A stretch of DNA of 37,075 bases. It comes from an uncultured Lachnospiraceae bacterium. Lineage in GTDB: Bacteria > Bacillota > Clostridia > Lachnospirales > Lachnospiraceae. A program made the position numbers and the translations under genes. Shown here in pieces: positions 1-7,609 of this stretch. Position 1 is the stretch's first letter. Each line of letters starts with the position of its first letter. The notes below the pieces were generated by a model that saw only the letters and a list, made by a program, of their open reading frames with translations, made no database searches and was not told the DNA's origin. Where the stretch lies: the NCBI GenBank assembly GCA_947626435.1, contig CANQSB010000029.1, positions 1-37,075 on the forward strand, in the 5' to 3' direction.

Positions 1-41
1 AACCTCCTGTGCGTCCATGTATGTGTCATTTACACTTAGAA

Positions 42-416
42 TTATGCACTCCACCTTGCGGAACCGTACTCCACGCCATGCCGGAACTTCTTGGCATTCT
101 TGGCTTTGAAATACACTGCAAGCCTCAAAGCAGCGCCGCAGCATACCCCGATCAACAGGTCTTTCGGATGAAAGCTCGGCAGGGGATCAGCAAACAGCCC
201 GTTCATTCCCTCCATGACCGCCATCATCTTTGCGGAAGCGTCCTGCCCCGGCGATACCCGCCACAGCCACGCCATCTTGTCGCAGAAATATCCGGCAAGC
301 ACATAAGGCAGGCTCATCAGGACAAGCTTCTTTTTGTCGATGTTCCCGGTCTTTGCCTTTAGGCTCTTTGGAATGGCTTTCAGATCTTTGGCAATGCCGT
401 TTATAATATTGCTCAT
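42..416 (-). pseudogene. Truncated VirD4/TraG-type conjugative coupling protein, N-terminus only
   Basis: The 124-residue product matches the start of the VirD4/TraG coupling ATPases of Firmicute conjugative elements. These are normally about 600 residues and link the relaxosome to the secretion channel at the membrane. Visible are a basic N-terminus, two hydrophobic segments (around residues 31-45 and 86-100) and the family-typical YGSARW motif at the end. In relatives GSARW is followed by the Walker-containing ATPase domain. Here translation stops two codons later, so the catalytic part is missing. The start overlaps the pcfB stop as ATGA, the usual coupling. The sequence left of position 42 does not continue the family. 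An insertion, such as a group II intron or other mobile element, or an assembly join are the likely causes. Family call is confident; the cause of truncation is inference. Confidence 0.7.
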
Positions 417-889
417 AGGCTCTGCCCCCTGTCCTTGTTTTTCTCCCGGCTGCGTTCCCGGTTCTTGTCCTGTGATGCCGCTTCCCTGAAATGCTTCAAT
501 TTCTCCCTTACGGAAACCCTTCCTTTCTTTTTCTCATTGCCATAAACAAATTCCTTGAATGCCTGTGCGATCACATCGGCATCCCTGCCCTTGAAAAACA
601 CCAGATATTTGGGCGGTTCGGCTGTCTTGTCTTTCTTAATGGCAAAATCAACATTGTACTTTTTTGCGACACGCTCAAAAGATCTGATGTTGCCGTCAGT
701 GACTTCAATCGACGATACGCCTGCGCCCTCCCCAACGAGCTTTTTTACAGAAGTTTTTCCATGCGTTTTCTGTGCTTTCTGCTTACGGTGGTTCAGATAC
801 ATCCTCATTGCAGCTTTCAGCACGTTGGCGTCTAACTTTGCGGTCTTAATCACAAGGGCAATCGTTTTTTGTGTTACTTCCTCCTGCAT
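413..889 (-). CDS. pcfB: PcfB-family conjugation protein (DUF3801)
   Basis: A 158-residue basic protein of the PcfB/DUF3801 family, encoded directly upstream of virD4-type genes in Firmicute conjugative elements. In pCF10, PcfB is an accessory factor that helps the coupling protein receive substrate. The start beginning MQEEVTQKT is chosen because AAGGAGG lies 8 bases upstream; an in-frame ATG at 925 lacks such a site. The C-terminus is a highly charged Lys/Arg/Glu tail, consistent with nucleic-acid or relaxosome contact. It overlaps the truncated coupling-protein gene by 4 bases, indicating translational coupling. Confidence 0.8.
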   Translation of the reverse strand: MQEEVTQKTIALVIKTAKLDANVLKAAMRMYLNHRKQKAQKTHGKTSVKKLVGEGAGVSSIEVTDGNIRSFERVAKKYNVDFAIKKDKTAEPPKYLVFFKGRDADVIAQAFKEFVYGNEKKKGRVSVREKLKHFREAASQDKNRERSREKNKDRGQSL

Positions 890-928
890 TAAGCACCTCC
901 TTGTTACGTTCCGGAGAAAAACCATGCG

Positions 929-985
929 CTAAGGCGGAATCCCCCGGCAGATAATGCCGCATACGGTATTCAGTGCAGCGTACAT
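929..985 (-). CDS. Possible 18-residue leader peptide upstream of pcfB
   Basis: A short reading frame (MYAALNTVCGIICRGIPP) with a very good ribosome site (AAGGAGG, 6 bases before ATG). It lies between the 25-bp palindrome at 1002-1026 and pcfB and is too short for usual gene callers. It could be a translated leader or a coupling peptide for pcfB. I recognise no family, and only the strong ribosome site supports it. Confidence 0.3.
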   Translation of the reverse strand: MYAALNTVCGIICRGIPP

Positions 986-1001
986 TCTGTCCCTCCTTTC
1001 C

Positions 1002-1026
1002 ACTTCTGGACATCATGTCCACAAGT
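1002..1026. promoter_or_regulatory. 25-bp palindrome, copy 1 (operator or centromere candidate)
   Basis: Core TCTGGACATCATGTCCACA (1005-1023) is a near-perfect palindrome about one central base. Symmetry extends to 25 bp with ACTT and AAGT at the ends. It sits just before the transcription unit for the leader peptide, pcfB and virD4, and overlaps the stop of the upstream gene. A second copy lies at 2250-2274 in an equivalent place. It is a candidate operator for an element-encoded repressor or a binding site for the element's ParB. Confidence 0.55.
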
Positions 1027-1684
1027 TATGACCTTCCTTTAAGCAGTAGATGGTATGGAGATTGGCGGACAGCCGCCTGCCGCCGTACTCCACATCGTCA
1101 AGCAGAAGCGCCTGGAAAAGCACGTCCCCAACGCCGTCAAGCCGCACAATCCCCTGCTCCGCTCCCGTAAAATCTCCCGTCTGCGTGGATGCCGCCTCTT
1201 TCCTTGCCGCCACGCAGCAGGTAAACAGTCCGAGGATATACTTATTCGACATGGGAAAGGCATACGTTTCCTGCCCGTCATAGACTGCCCTGTGTCTTTC
1301 CGCCTCCCCGTCCGGCAGCGTGAAAATGCACTGTGCCGTTTCAAGGCATACCCTGCCGCCATAGTCCGGCTGTATCTTCTTTTTGTGCCGCTGCGCCCCC
1401 GCATAAACCCTCTCCCGTTCCATGACGGAATGGGTGCGCTTAAACTCCGGCTTCCTGCACAGCAGGTCCATGTCCATGTATACGTTATTGATGACTGTCT
1501 TTCCCGCAAACTGGCTGAACGATCTTACCCGCAGAAGATAGGCAAGCACCTCATCCAGTTTTTCCTCTGTCGTGATGGTCTGGAAAGGCTTTCCGCCAAA
1601 CTCCAGCCTGTCAAACATAAGCGGGCAGCTCCCTTTTTTCGCTTCACGCTCCATCGCCCTCTTGATGTCCCTCAATGATTCCAC
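1013..1684 (-). CDS. Conjugative-element protein of unknown function (223 aa)
   Basis: I do not recognise this 223-residue protein. It is soluble-looking, without signal peptide or membrane segments. The reading frame stays open upstream to 1750, but that part crosses a rho-independent terminator. I therefore start it at a GTG (1682-1684), which has AAGGAG 6 bases upstream; the product begins (M)ESLRDIKRAMER. Its position between the replication/partition genes and pcfB, in the same orientation, suggests an accessory function of the conjugative element. Function cannot be assigned. Confidence 0.6.
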   Translation of the reverse strand: MESLRDIKRAMEREAKKGSCPLMFDRLEFGGKPFQTITTEEKLDEVLAYLLRVRSFSQFAGKTVINNVYMDMDLLCRKPEFKRTHSVMERERVYAGAQRHKKKIQPDYGGRVCLETAQCIFTLPDGEAERHRAVYDGQETYAFPMSNKYILGLFTCCVAARKEAASTQTGDFTGAEQGIVRLDGVGDVLFQALLLDDVEYGGRRLSANLHTIYCLKEGHNLWT

Positions 1685-1722
1685 ATCCCTCTCCTTCCTG
1701 TTCCCAATGCACTGATCGGAAA

Positions 1723-1766
1723 CGTAAAAAAGGCGGCTATAAATCTGCACAGACTTATAACCGCCT
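1723..1766 (-). terminator. Rho-independent terminator after the 129-aa gene
   Basis: On the minus strand a stem of about 11 bp (GGCGGTTATAA pairing with TTTATAGCCGCC, loop about 12 nt) is followed by TTTTTTAC. The arms are 1732-1742 and 1755-1765. It ends the transcript of the gene at 1807-2196. It also shows that the next gene must start downstream of it, which fixes the start at 1684. Confidence 0.75.
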
Positions 1767-1806
1767 TTACGCTGTTCCCATATATAGTTTTTTAAGACAG
1801 AGGGTT

Positions 1807-2196
1807 TTACCCTCCGTATTTCTCTATCTCTATTCCCGCCATGTCCGCAAAATGCTGTTTCCTGCCTATAAGCTCATCCTTCTTTTCTTCTGTCAGGCAT
1901 CTGAAAACATCATCATAGGAAATGTCATTCATGCCCATTTCCCCTGCAAGCGTGATAAGCTGTGTGTGCAGCCATTCCTCCCACAGATCTTCAAACAGCG
2001 CCCTGCTGTCCGTAAAGGTAAAGTCATTCTCAAATCCTGTCGGCGGCGTGTAGTATTGCAGCTTCACAAAGCCGTACCTCCCGGCATCGACCACTACAAT
2101 GTCCGCATCTTCAAGCTCTGCAAACGCCTCTGCAACTTTCCGGCATTTTTCCCGTTCCTCATCCGTGATATATGTTTTTTTCTCCATGCTTCCCAT
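1807..2196 (-). CDS. Conjugative-element protein of unknown function (129 aa)
   Basis: An acidic protein of about 129 residues with no family that I recognise. Residues about 5-35 look like a charged helical region, followed by a short beta-rich part (ADIVVVDAGRYGFVKLQYY) and an acidic C-terminal half. No signal or membrane segment. The ATG at 2194-2196 is preceded by AAAGGAACGG; an ATG three codons later (2187) is also possible. It is monocistronic in appearance: the second 25-bp palindrome is upstream and a strong terminator lies 40 bases after its stop. This suggests separate control from the rep-par genes. Confidence 0.6.
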   Translation of the reverse strand: MGSMEKKTYITDEEREKCRKVAEAFAELEDADIVVVDAGRYGFVKLQYYTPPTGFENDFTFTDSRALFEDLWEEWLHTQLITLAGEMGMNDISYDDVFRCLTEEKKDELIGRKQHFADMAGIEIEKYGG

Positions 2197-2249
2197 CTCC
2201 GTTCCTTTTCTCCATAGCTCTATCATACACGCCATTCGGAAAATCTTCC

Positions 2250-2274
2250 ACCTCTGGACATGATGTCCAGAAGT
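2250..2274. promoter_or_regulatory. 25-bp palindrome, copy 2 (operator or centromere candidate)
   Basis: TCTGGACATGATGTCCAGA (2253-2271) is a perfect 19-bp palindrome about its central base. Copy 1 (1002-1026) shares the arms and part of the flank, including GTGGAA on the minus strand. It lies between the stop of the rep-like gene and the start of the 129-aa gene. Two independent copies at transcription-unit starts within 1.3 kb suggest protein binding. Confidence 0.6.
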
Positions 2275-2290
2275 CTGGCATTCTATTTTT

Positions 2291-3457
2291 CTATGTAATC
2301 CCTTTTTCTGCCCACCCGCCGCCGTACATATCGTGCTGCACTTCCTGCTGGTAATAATGGCTCATGGTTGCGGGCGCATTGTAGAGCGCCGTGATCAAAT
2401 AGGCACGAATGTTTGCGATCTTTGTGGTGGTGTCCTTCATGCGCTCCATGACATACTCCACATGGCTGCTGTCCAGTTTCAGGAAGCGTGACTTTACAAG
2501 CTCATACGGGTAATCCTCCCCATTGATGCGTATTGTCCTGCGCTTCACGCAGACCACATCGCAGATGGTTTCGTAGATTTCCTCGAAGATCTCCCTGTCC
2601 CCGCGGCTGCCGTATTTCATGTAGTGTTCATACTCGATATTTCCACGGATCAGTGCCATATAAGCGGCTGTTTCCTCTGTCCCATCCATCCTATCAATCC
2701 TATCCATATCCGCTTCTTTGGGCTTTACGCCACTCTCCGCAGATAGATTGATAGGATTGAACTCTCTGACAGTAATTGCTGAAGAAGTATCTGTATTTGT
2801 CCCTCCGTTTTGGGAAGCAGGTGCATCCCGTCTGGGAGGGAGGGTATCACCCGTTCCGGCATATCCTCCACCCTTTTGGGGAGATACCTGTGTCCTTTTT
2901 GGCACACCCCTCCCTCCCAAAATTTCCATAGGGGTATCCGCTTTTGTAGGGAGGCTCCCTCCCTTTTTGTTGCCAGCCCCTTCCGCATACGAAATGTCCA
3001 TCCTGTCCGCATCCGGTATTTTTTCAGGAAATGTAAGCCGATACAGTGTATCCGGTATCAGTTCCACATACATCACGTTATTTGAAACCAGTCCCTCGCC
3101 AAAAGCAACCGTCCGAAACTCCCGCCTGATGACTTTCAACTGCTCCAGCCTGTCCAGCGCCATTTTGACTGTTTTCTTTGACTCCCCGAACAGCTCAGAA
3201 TAATACTGATAGCTTTGCCTTAATATATCCTCTGAAAACTTCTTTTTCCACCCAAGGATGTGTCCTGTGCCCTGATCCCGCACTTCCGTAGGACGGTACC
3301 AATACACAATATCCGCAAGAATGACAATCGCAAGGAGATACGGTTTCCCGCTCTCCTTCGTGATTGTCTTGTACCACACGGACGGAACGATATTTCCTGA
3401 TATATTGATCGTTCCCATTGCGTCAACGATCTCATTCCCGCTGGTCAAGCACCTCAT
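2291..3457 (-). CDS. DUF6017-domain replication initiator-like protein of the mobile element
   Basis: A protein of about 388 residues with the two-part layout of replication-initiator-like proteins from Clostridia conjugative elements. The N-terminal part (about residues 15-150) resembles the winged-helix RepA_N/DnaD-like initiator region. A low-complexity Gly/Pro/Ser/Thr linker follows. The C-terminal DUF6017 region has the signatures INGEDYPYELVKSRFLKL and YLITALYNAPATMSHYY. Such proteins are thought to start replication of the excised element. The ATG at 3455-3457 begins MRCLTSGNE and has AAAGGGG about 10 bases upstream. It follows parB by 2 bases, so par and rep are probably co-transcribed. 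Start is fairly secure; biochemical role is by family analogy. Confidence 0.7.
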   Translation of the reverse strand: MRCLTSGNEIVDAMGTINISGNIVPSVWYKTITKESGKPYLLAIVILADIVYWYRPTEVRDQGTGHILGWKKKFSEDILRQSYQYYSELFGESKKTVKMALDRLEQLKVIRREFRTVAFGEGLVSNNVMYVELIPDTLYRLTFPEKIPDADRMDISYAEGAGNKKGGSLPTKADTPMEILGGRGVPKRTQVSPQKGGGYAGTGDTLPPRRDAPASQNGGTNTDTSSAITVREFNPINLSAESGVKPKEADMDRIDRMDGTEETAAYMALIRGNIEYEHYMKYGSRGDREIFEEIYETICDVVCVKRRTIRINGEDYPYELVKSRFLKLDSSHVEYVMERMKDTTTKIANIRAYLITALYNAPATMSHYYQQEVQHDMYGGGWAEKGIT

Positions 3458-3459
3458 CT

Positions 3460-4338
3460 TCAAACAGCCCCTTTCTCTTTCCATTTCTCCAAAAGGGACA
3501 TGATGATGTCCTCAATCTCTTTTTCTGAATATTCCTCTGTAAAAAACTGATTGATGCGGTCAGCCTTGATCGTTACCTTTCTTTCCTTCGGCTTTTCCTC
3601 CGCCAGTATCAGCCTCGCCATTGCCAGTGTCAGCTCGCCGCTTTTCCCATATTCCTTCAGCTTTGCCGACTGTGCATTGGATACCGATGCGCCTGTTTCC
3701 TGAAGCACCGCCAGAACGTACTGCTGCTGTTCTTCCGGCAGGAAAGAGATGTCAACTCCCTGCGATATGCCAAGCTTCTTTGCATCCACCATGTCAAGCA
3801 GCTCATCAGAGAGCCTTGCCAGCCACACATACCGCTGCACCGTCTTTCCGCTCTCCCCTGCGGCTTCCCCGACTTCATCAAGGGTGCTGCCGCCTTTGCT
3901 GCCCTGATGCTTCATGGCTTCGTATTTCATGGCATACGCCCTTGCTTTCTCGCTCGGCAGGATATCCTCCCTCTGAATGTTGGAATCCACCATGATGATC
4001 GTAGCTTCATCGTCCGTGTAATTGCGGACAATCACAGGCATCTTGTCCAATCCCGCCAGTTCTGAGCCTCTTTTCCGCCTGTGCCCCGCTATGATCTCAT
4101 ATCCGCCTCCTGCCCTCGGTCTTGCGATCCCCGGCACAAGGACGCCATGCTGCCGTATGCTCTCTGCTGTTTCCTCCATCTTCTCATCATCGAGGACACG
4201 GAAAGGATGTCCCTTGAACGTATGCAGGTCGGACAGTTTCACTTGGATGATCTGCTCCCCCGCTATATTCTCTGTGCTTCCAAACAGGTCATCAAAACTG
4301 TTCAGCCTTACTTTCGACGCACTTCCGGTCTTATTCAT
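3460..4338 (-). CDS. parB: ParB/RepB/Spo0J-family partition protein
   Basis: A ParB-family protein of about 292 residues. The N-terminal ParB/sulfiredoxin-like domain (about residues 30-125) carries the conserved GHRR motif (IIAGHRRKRGSELAG). A helix-turn-helix follows, around ESGKTVQRYVWLARL. Such proteins bind centromere-like palindromes and work with ParA in segregating or stabilising the element. The ATG at 4336-4338 is preferred over the TTG two codons earlier, because GGAGG lies 9 bases upstream of the ATG. It overlaps parA by 8 bases. The palindromes at 1002 and 2250 are candidate targets, which is inference. Confidence 0.85.
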   Translation of the reverse strand: MNKTGSASKVRLNSFDDLFGSTENIAGEQIIQVKLSDLHTFKGHPFRVLDDEKMEETAESIRQHGVLVPGIARPRAGGGYEIIAGHRRKRGSELAGLDKMPVIVRNYTDDEATIIMVDSNIQREDILPSEKARAYAMKYEAMKHQGSKGGSTLDEVGEAAGESGKTVQRYVWLARLSDELLDMVDAKKLGISQGVDISFLPEEQQQYVLAVLQETGASVSNAQSAKLKEYGKSGELTLAMARLILAEEKPKERKVTIKADRINQFFTEEYSEKEIEDIIMSLLEKWKEKGAV

Positions 4339-5113
4339 TGCCAAGCACCTCCTCCGTCAAGGATTCGTATGCCCCCGCAACCCTGCCTTTGGGATCGTGC
4401 CGATAGATGCTCACGCCCTCTGCGGAGGTTTCCGCAGCCCTTACCGACATCGGTATGCTGTTCTCAAATATCCGAACCCTGCTCCCGTAAGTTTCAATGA
4501 GCAGCGCCGTAATATCCCTTGCATAATTGGTGCGGCTGTCCACCATTGTCAGCAATATGCCCTCAATCTCCAGCGCCGGATTGATCTGCCTCTTGACCTT
4601 GCCGATGGTCTTGATAAGCTGTTCCAGTCCTTTTACGGGCAGATATGCCGCCTGCACGGGAATGAGTATGCTGTCAGCACAGGCAAAGGCATTGATGGTG
4701 ATCATGCCAAGCGAGGGCATACAGTCGATCAATATGTAATCATACCTGTCCCTTATCTGCTCTACATAGCTTTTCAGCACCAACTCCCGGCTCATAATAT
4801 TCACAAGCGACACTTCCAGTCCCGACAACTCAATATTGCCTGGCATCAGGTCAATCCCCTCGTCGTGCGTTAAGATACCGTATCCCGTTTCCATTGCTTC
4901 ATCATTGATGACCTTTTCCAGTACATTTGCAAGCGTGACCTCCAGCTTGTCCGGCTCCGTAAAGCCGAGACTTGCGGTCAGGCTGCCCTGTGCGTCTGCG
5001 TCGATCAGCAGGACTTTCTTTCCCCTCTTTGCCAAACCGATCCCCAGGTTGCTGGCTGTGGTGGTCTTGCCCACCCCGCCTTTCTGATTTGCGATTGCTA
5101 TAATTCTGCACAT
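4331..5113 (-). CDS. parA: ParA/Soj-family partition ATPase
   Basis: A 260-residue ParA/Soj ATPase. The deviant Walker A motif KGGVGKTTTASNLG lies near residues 11-24, the switch region LLIDADAQGSLTASLG near 35-50, and the Walker B-like sequence ILIDCMPSLG near 127-136. It forms ATP-dependent dimers on DNA and moves ParB-bound DNA. The length is that of small plasmid/chromosomal-type ParA without an N-terminal DNA-binding domain. GAGGAG lies 7 bases before the ATG. parA, parB and the rep-like gene form one tightly packed unit. Confidence 0.92.
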   Translation of the reverse strand: MCRIIAIANQKGGVGKTTTASNLGIGLAKRGKKVLLIDADAQGSLTASLGFTEPDKLEVTLANVLEKVINDEAMETGYGILTHDEGIDLMPGNIELSGLEVSLVNIMSRELVLKSYVEQIRDRYDYILIDCMPSLGMITINAFACADSILIPVQAAYLPVKGLEQLIKTIGKVKRQINPALEIEGILLTMVDSRTNYARDITALLIETYGSRVRIFENSIPMSVRAAETSAEGVSIYRHDPKGRVAGAYESLTEEVLGNE

Positions 5114-5130
5114 GATAATTCTCCTCTCTA

Positions 5131-5307
5131 CTATCTTTCTGATTTATTACTTTTTATTACTTCTACATACGCTCTGTAATACTTGTTTGTACCTTTATTC
5201 TGGTACAATTCTGAGAACTCCGTCACAACAACTTTGGGATGTCTTTTTAATATCTTTCCAAACCATTTGATGTCATTCTTTGTCCCCATCAATCTGACTT
5301 TCAGCAT
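5131..5307 (-). CDS. Small DUF3970-like protein (58 aa)
   Basis: A short gene encoding a 58-residue protein that starts MLKVRLMGTKNDIKWFGKIL and contains NKGTNKYYRAYVEV. This matches my memory of the DUF3970 small proteins found beside parA on Clostridia plasmids and conjugative elements; their function is unknown. GGAGG is 9 bases before the ATG. The start overlaps the preceding DUF6075 stop by one base (TGATG), so translation is probably coupled. parA begins 17 bases after its stop. Confidence 0.7.
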   Translation of the reverse strand: MLKVRLMGTKNDIKWFGKILKRHPKVVVTEFSELYQNKGTNKYYRAYVEVIKSNKSER

Positions 5308-5780
5308 CAATCCCGTCCTCCAAACAGGTCGTACAATTCGTGATTATATGTCGCATATTCCGGATACCTAAGTTGCACAGCCTGCCAAAAATACGGTGCA
5401 TAGGCACAACAGAATAATTCCTCTGCTGTGTAATTTCTGCACTCATCAACCTGTTGCTCCGCATCCTCATAGTCAAATACGCTCGGCGTACCATTGCAAT
5501 ATAGATTAAATGCCATCCTGACCACTCTCATACTGCCGCTTGTCTGCCATCCTTCATGCAGGCACTCCGTTTTTACGCAGCCCGTCTTGAAATCATAGAT
5601 ACGGTAAATGTTGTTTCTGGTGTCTGCGTTAATACCAAGGCAATAGCAAAGTGCCTGATGGTAAACGTCCGGACACCGGACTTCTTTCAATTTTTCGTAG
5701 TAGAATTTTTCATGTGCATCACTGATAAATGTGATATTTTGAGCTTTTTCAGCTCTTGCTCCTAACGCTGTACTTGTCAT
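5307..5780 (-). CDS. DUF6075-family mobile-element protein
   Basis: A 157-residue protein matching the DUF6075 family of conjugative elements in gut Clostridia. Recognisable conserved stretches are FYYEKLKEVRCPDVYHQALC, KTECLHEGWQTSGSMRVVR and CAYAPYFWQAVQLRYPEY. Function is unknown. The protein is Cys- and aromatic-rich with no membrane segment. The ATG follows GGAGG by 9 bases. It is the first gene of the DUF6075-DUF3970-parA-parB-rep operon and lies just after a terminator. Confidence 0.7.
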   Translation of the reverse strand: MTSTALGARAEKAQNITFISDAHEKFYYEKLKEVRCPDVYHQALCYCLGINADTRNNIYRIYDFKTGCVKTECLHEGWQTSGSMRVVRMAFNLYCNGTPSVFDYEDAEQQVDECRNYTAEELFCCAYAPYFWQAVQLRYPEYATYNHELYDLFGGRD

Positions 5781-5874
5781 TTTGCATGACCTCCTTCTTT
5801 TTATTTAATGTACGGAAATCCTGCATAATCTGTCGCCGGATTATCCCATTACATTCTCCATATCCCACAGTCGG

Positions 5875-5917
5875 AAAAGAAAAAAGACATCAGCTCTCGC
5901 TAATGTCTTTTTTCTTT
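5875..5917 (-). terminator. Rho-independent terminator (probably works in both directions)
   Basis: A stem of at least 12 bp (GAAAAAAGACAT at 5879-5890 with ATGTCTTTTTTC at 5903-5914) and a 12-nt loop, with A- and T-runs forming part of the stem. On the minus strand it ends the AbrB-like gene and isolates the DUF6075 operon. Confidence 0.75.
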
Positions 5918-5936
5918 CCTCTATTCATGTTTTGCG

Positions 5937-6152
5937 CTATAACCCTAAACGGGTGGCAAATTCCACTATGCCATTGACAAATAAATCTTCTCTGGCTTGC
6001 TTGGAATCCGCAGTTTCACACGCTTTTTCATGTTCTGTCAATGTTGTCAGTAACGGGTCAGCTTCCCTTATCCTCAGAGTCCTTCGTATCTCCTTTGGTA
6101 TAACCACACGCCCGAGGTCGTCAATTCTACGCACTATTCCCGTAGCCTTCAC
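5937..6152 (-). CDS. AbrB/SpoVT-type transcriptional regulator with unusual C-terminus
   Basis: The first about 30 residues (KATGIVRRIDDLGRVVIPKE, then IRRTLRIRE) are the swapped-hairpin DNA-binding domain of AbrB/SpoVT regulators. The GTG at 6150-6152 is chosen because relatives begin at this Lys-Ala-Thr-Gly and GGAGG lies 8 bases upstream. Normally the domain continues as GDPLEIF and a further dimerisation part. Here it changes after ADPL to a sequence I do not recognise in the family (TEHEKACETADSKQARE and onward), ending at 71 residues. This may be a gene fusion or decay near the edge of the mobile element. Two direct repeats upstream suggest autoregulation. Confidence 0.6.
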   Translation of the reverse strand: MKATGIVRRIDDLGRVVIPKEIRRTLRIREADPLLTTLTEHEKACETADSKQAREDLFVNGIVEFATRLGL

Positions 6153-6173
6153 CGATATTTCCTCCATTTCAAA

Positions 6174-6240
6174 ACTAGTATTTACAACGGCTTTTCTCTT
6201 TACAAGCTGTAACACTAGTATTTGTAAATGCCGGCTTTTT
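6174..6240. promoter_or_regulatory. Paired direct repeats upstream of the AbrB-like gene
   Basis: ACTAGTATTTACAA (6174-6187) and ACTAGTATTTGTAAA (6214-6228) are spaced exactly 40 bp apart, about four helical turns, and each is followed by a CGGCTTTT box. They lie within 90 bases upstream of the AbrB-like start, so they are good candidates for an autoregulatory operator. Confidence 0.45.
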
Positions 6241-6247
6241 ATACCGA

Positions 6248-7609
6248 TTAAAGCTTTAAAATATTTATAAGCAAAATCCACGCCAAACCATAATATGTAA
6301 CAACACCGACCAAATCGTTCACCGTAGTAATAAGAGGTCCCGACGCAACCGCAGGGTCAACTTTAATTTTATGGAAAAATATAGGAACTATCGTACCCAC
6401 AAGGCTTGATATCGTCATGGCGACTATCAGCGCCGCTCCCGCGCAGCCCGATATGGCAAACGCCTGCGTTAATGCCCTGCCCTTGAACGCCGCCAAATAT
6501 AAACCTATAAGCACAAACGACAACGCGCCAAGTATAATACCGTTAAAAAAACCAATGCGCATTTCGTTAATCACTATCATAAATTTCTGCTTTGCGCCAA
6601 GATTTTCATCCATCAAAAGCCTTATCGTCACAGCAAGCGACTGCGTCCCCACATTCCCCGCCATATCAAGCACCACTGACTGAAAACTTGCAATAATAAC
6701 AAGCTGCGCAATAACCCCCTCAAAAAGCCCCGTCACAGAAGATACCGCAATCCCCAGCGCCAGCAACACCAAAAGCCACGGAAGGCGTTTTTTGATGCTC
6801 TCCGCAAGCGATTCCTCAAGCTCAGCCTCCTCGGTCATACCGGCAAGCTTAGCATAGTCCTCACCCATCTCATCATCTACAGCCTCCACAACATCCTGAG
6901 CCGTAATTACGCCAATGAGCTTGTTTTCATCATTTAAAACCGGTATATAATCCTCAGAATATTCCTTCAGCTTGTCAATAGACTCCCCAATATCGTCAGT
7001 ATCCTTTACATACGGAAATGAATGTGCAATAAGCGTCTCAAGCTCCACATAATTCCTCGCAATAATCAAATCCTTTAAATCAATCGCCCCATAAAACGTA
7101 CCGTCATCATCCCGCACAAAAATCGTCGTAATATTATCATTGTCCTCCGCCTGCGCAATCAAAGCGCGCATCGCCTGCTTTATGGTAAGCCTCCGCTCTA
7201 TCTCTATGAAATTGGTAGTCATCCGGCTGCCTATCTCATTATCCTTGTATGAAAGGATTAAATTAATATCCTCCTTAGACTCGTCATCAATCAAATCAAT
7301 AAGCTGATTCCTAGTCTCCTCGTCCATCTCCCCAAGGACGTCAACCGCGTCATCAGCGTCCATCTTTTCAATAATATCCGCAGCCCGCTCCGGCTCCAGC
7401 TCACCCAGATACTTCTGCGGGTCATCAAGATACGCAAATATCTCCGACACCCGCTCAATCCCCAAAATCCGATAAAGAACACTACGCTCCCTCTCATCAA
7501 GCTCATCCAAAATATTCGATATATCATTATCATGATAATCATTAAGCTTCTCCGCAATCACATTAGGCGCATTCCCACTGCGTATCAACTCTACAATCTC
7601 ATTCCCCAC
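6248..7609 (-). CDS. mgtE: Magnesium transporter MgtE
   Basis: A 453-residue MgtE-family Mg2+ channel with the full layout. The N-terminal superhelical acidic domain spans about residues 1-130, with repeated LGELEPERAADIIEKM-like motifs. Two CBS domains cover about 135-255. Five membrane helices from about residue 280 form the pore, including the conserved MAGNVGTQSLAVTIR. It takes up Mg2+ at the cytoplasmic membrane and closes when cytosolic Mg2+ binds the N and CBS domains. The GTG at 7607-7609 is the likely start but the ribosome site is weak (GGGGG). The 5' part of the gene has extreme G/T third positions, unlike the rest. No Mg2+ riboswitch was seen upstream. Confidence 0.9.
   Translation of the reverse strand: MGNEIVELIRSGNAPNVIAEKLNDYHDNDISNILDELDERERSVLYRILGIERVSEIFAYLDDPQKYLGELEPERAADIIEKMDADDAVDVLGEMDEETRNQLIDLIDDESKEDINLILSYKDNEIGSRMTTNFIEIERRLTIKQAMRALIAQAEDNDNITTIFVRDDDGTFYGAIDLKDLIIARNYVELETLIAHSFPYVKDTDDIGESIDKLKEYSEDYIPVLNDENKLIGVITAQDVVEAVDDEMGEDYAKLAGMTEEAELEESLAESIKKRLPWLLVLLALGIAVSSVTGLFEGVIAQLVIIASFQSVVLDMAGNVGTQSLAVTIRLLMDENLGAKQKFMIVINEMRIGFFNGIILGALSFVLIGLYLAAFKGRALTQAFAISGCAGAALIVAMTISSLVGTIVPIFFHKIKVDPAVASGPLITTVNDLVGVVTYYGLAWILLINILKL

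Noticed and set aside
1055-1678. 207-codon plus-strand frame opposite the 223-aa gene
   Set aside because: It is antisense to a gene with a clear ribosome site and terminator context; its product is low-complexity and matches no family.
3496-3511. GGACAT/ATGTCC pair inside parB as a third palindrome copy
   Set aside because: It has a different spacer and lacks the outer arms; it is explained by coding sequence.
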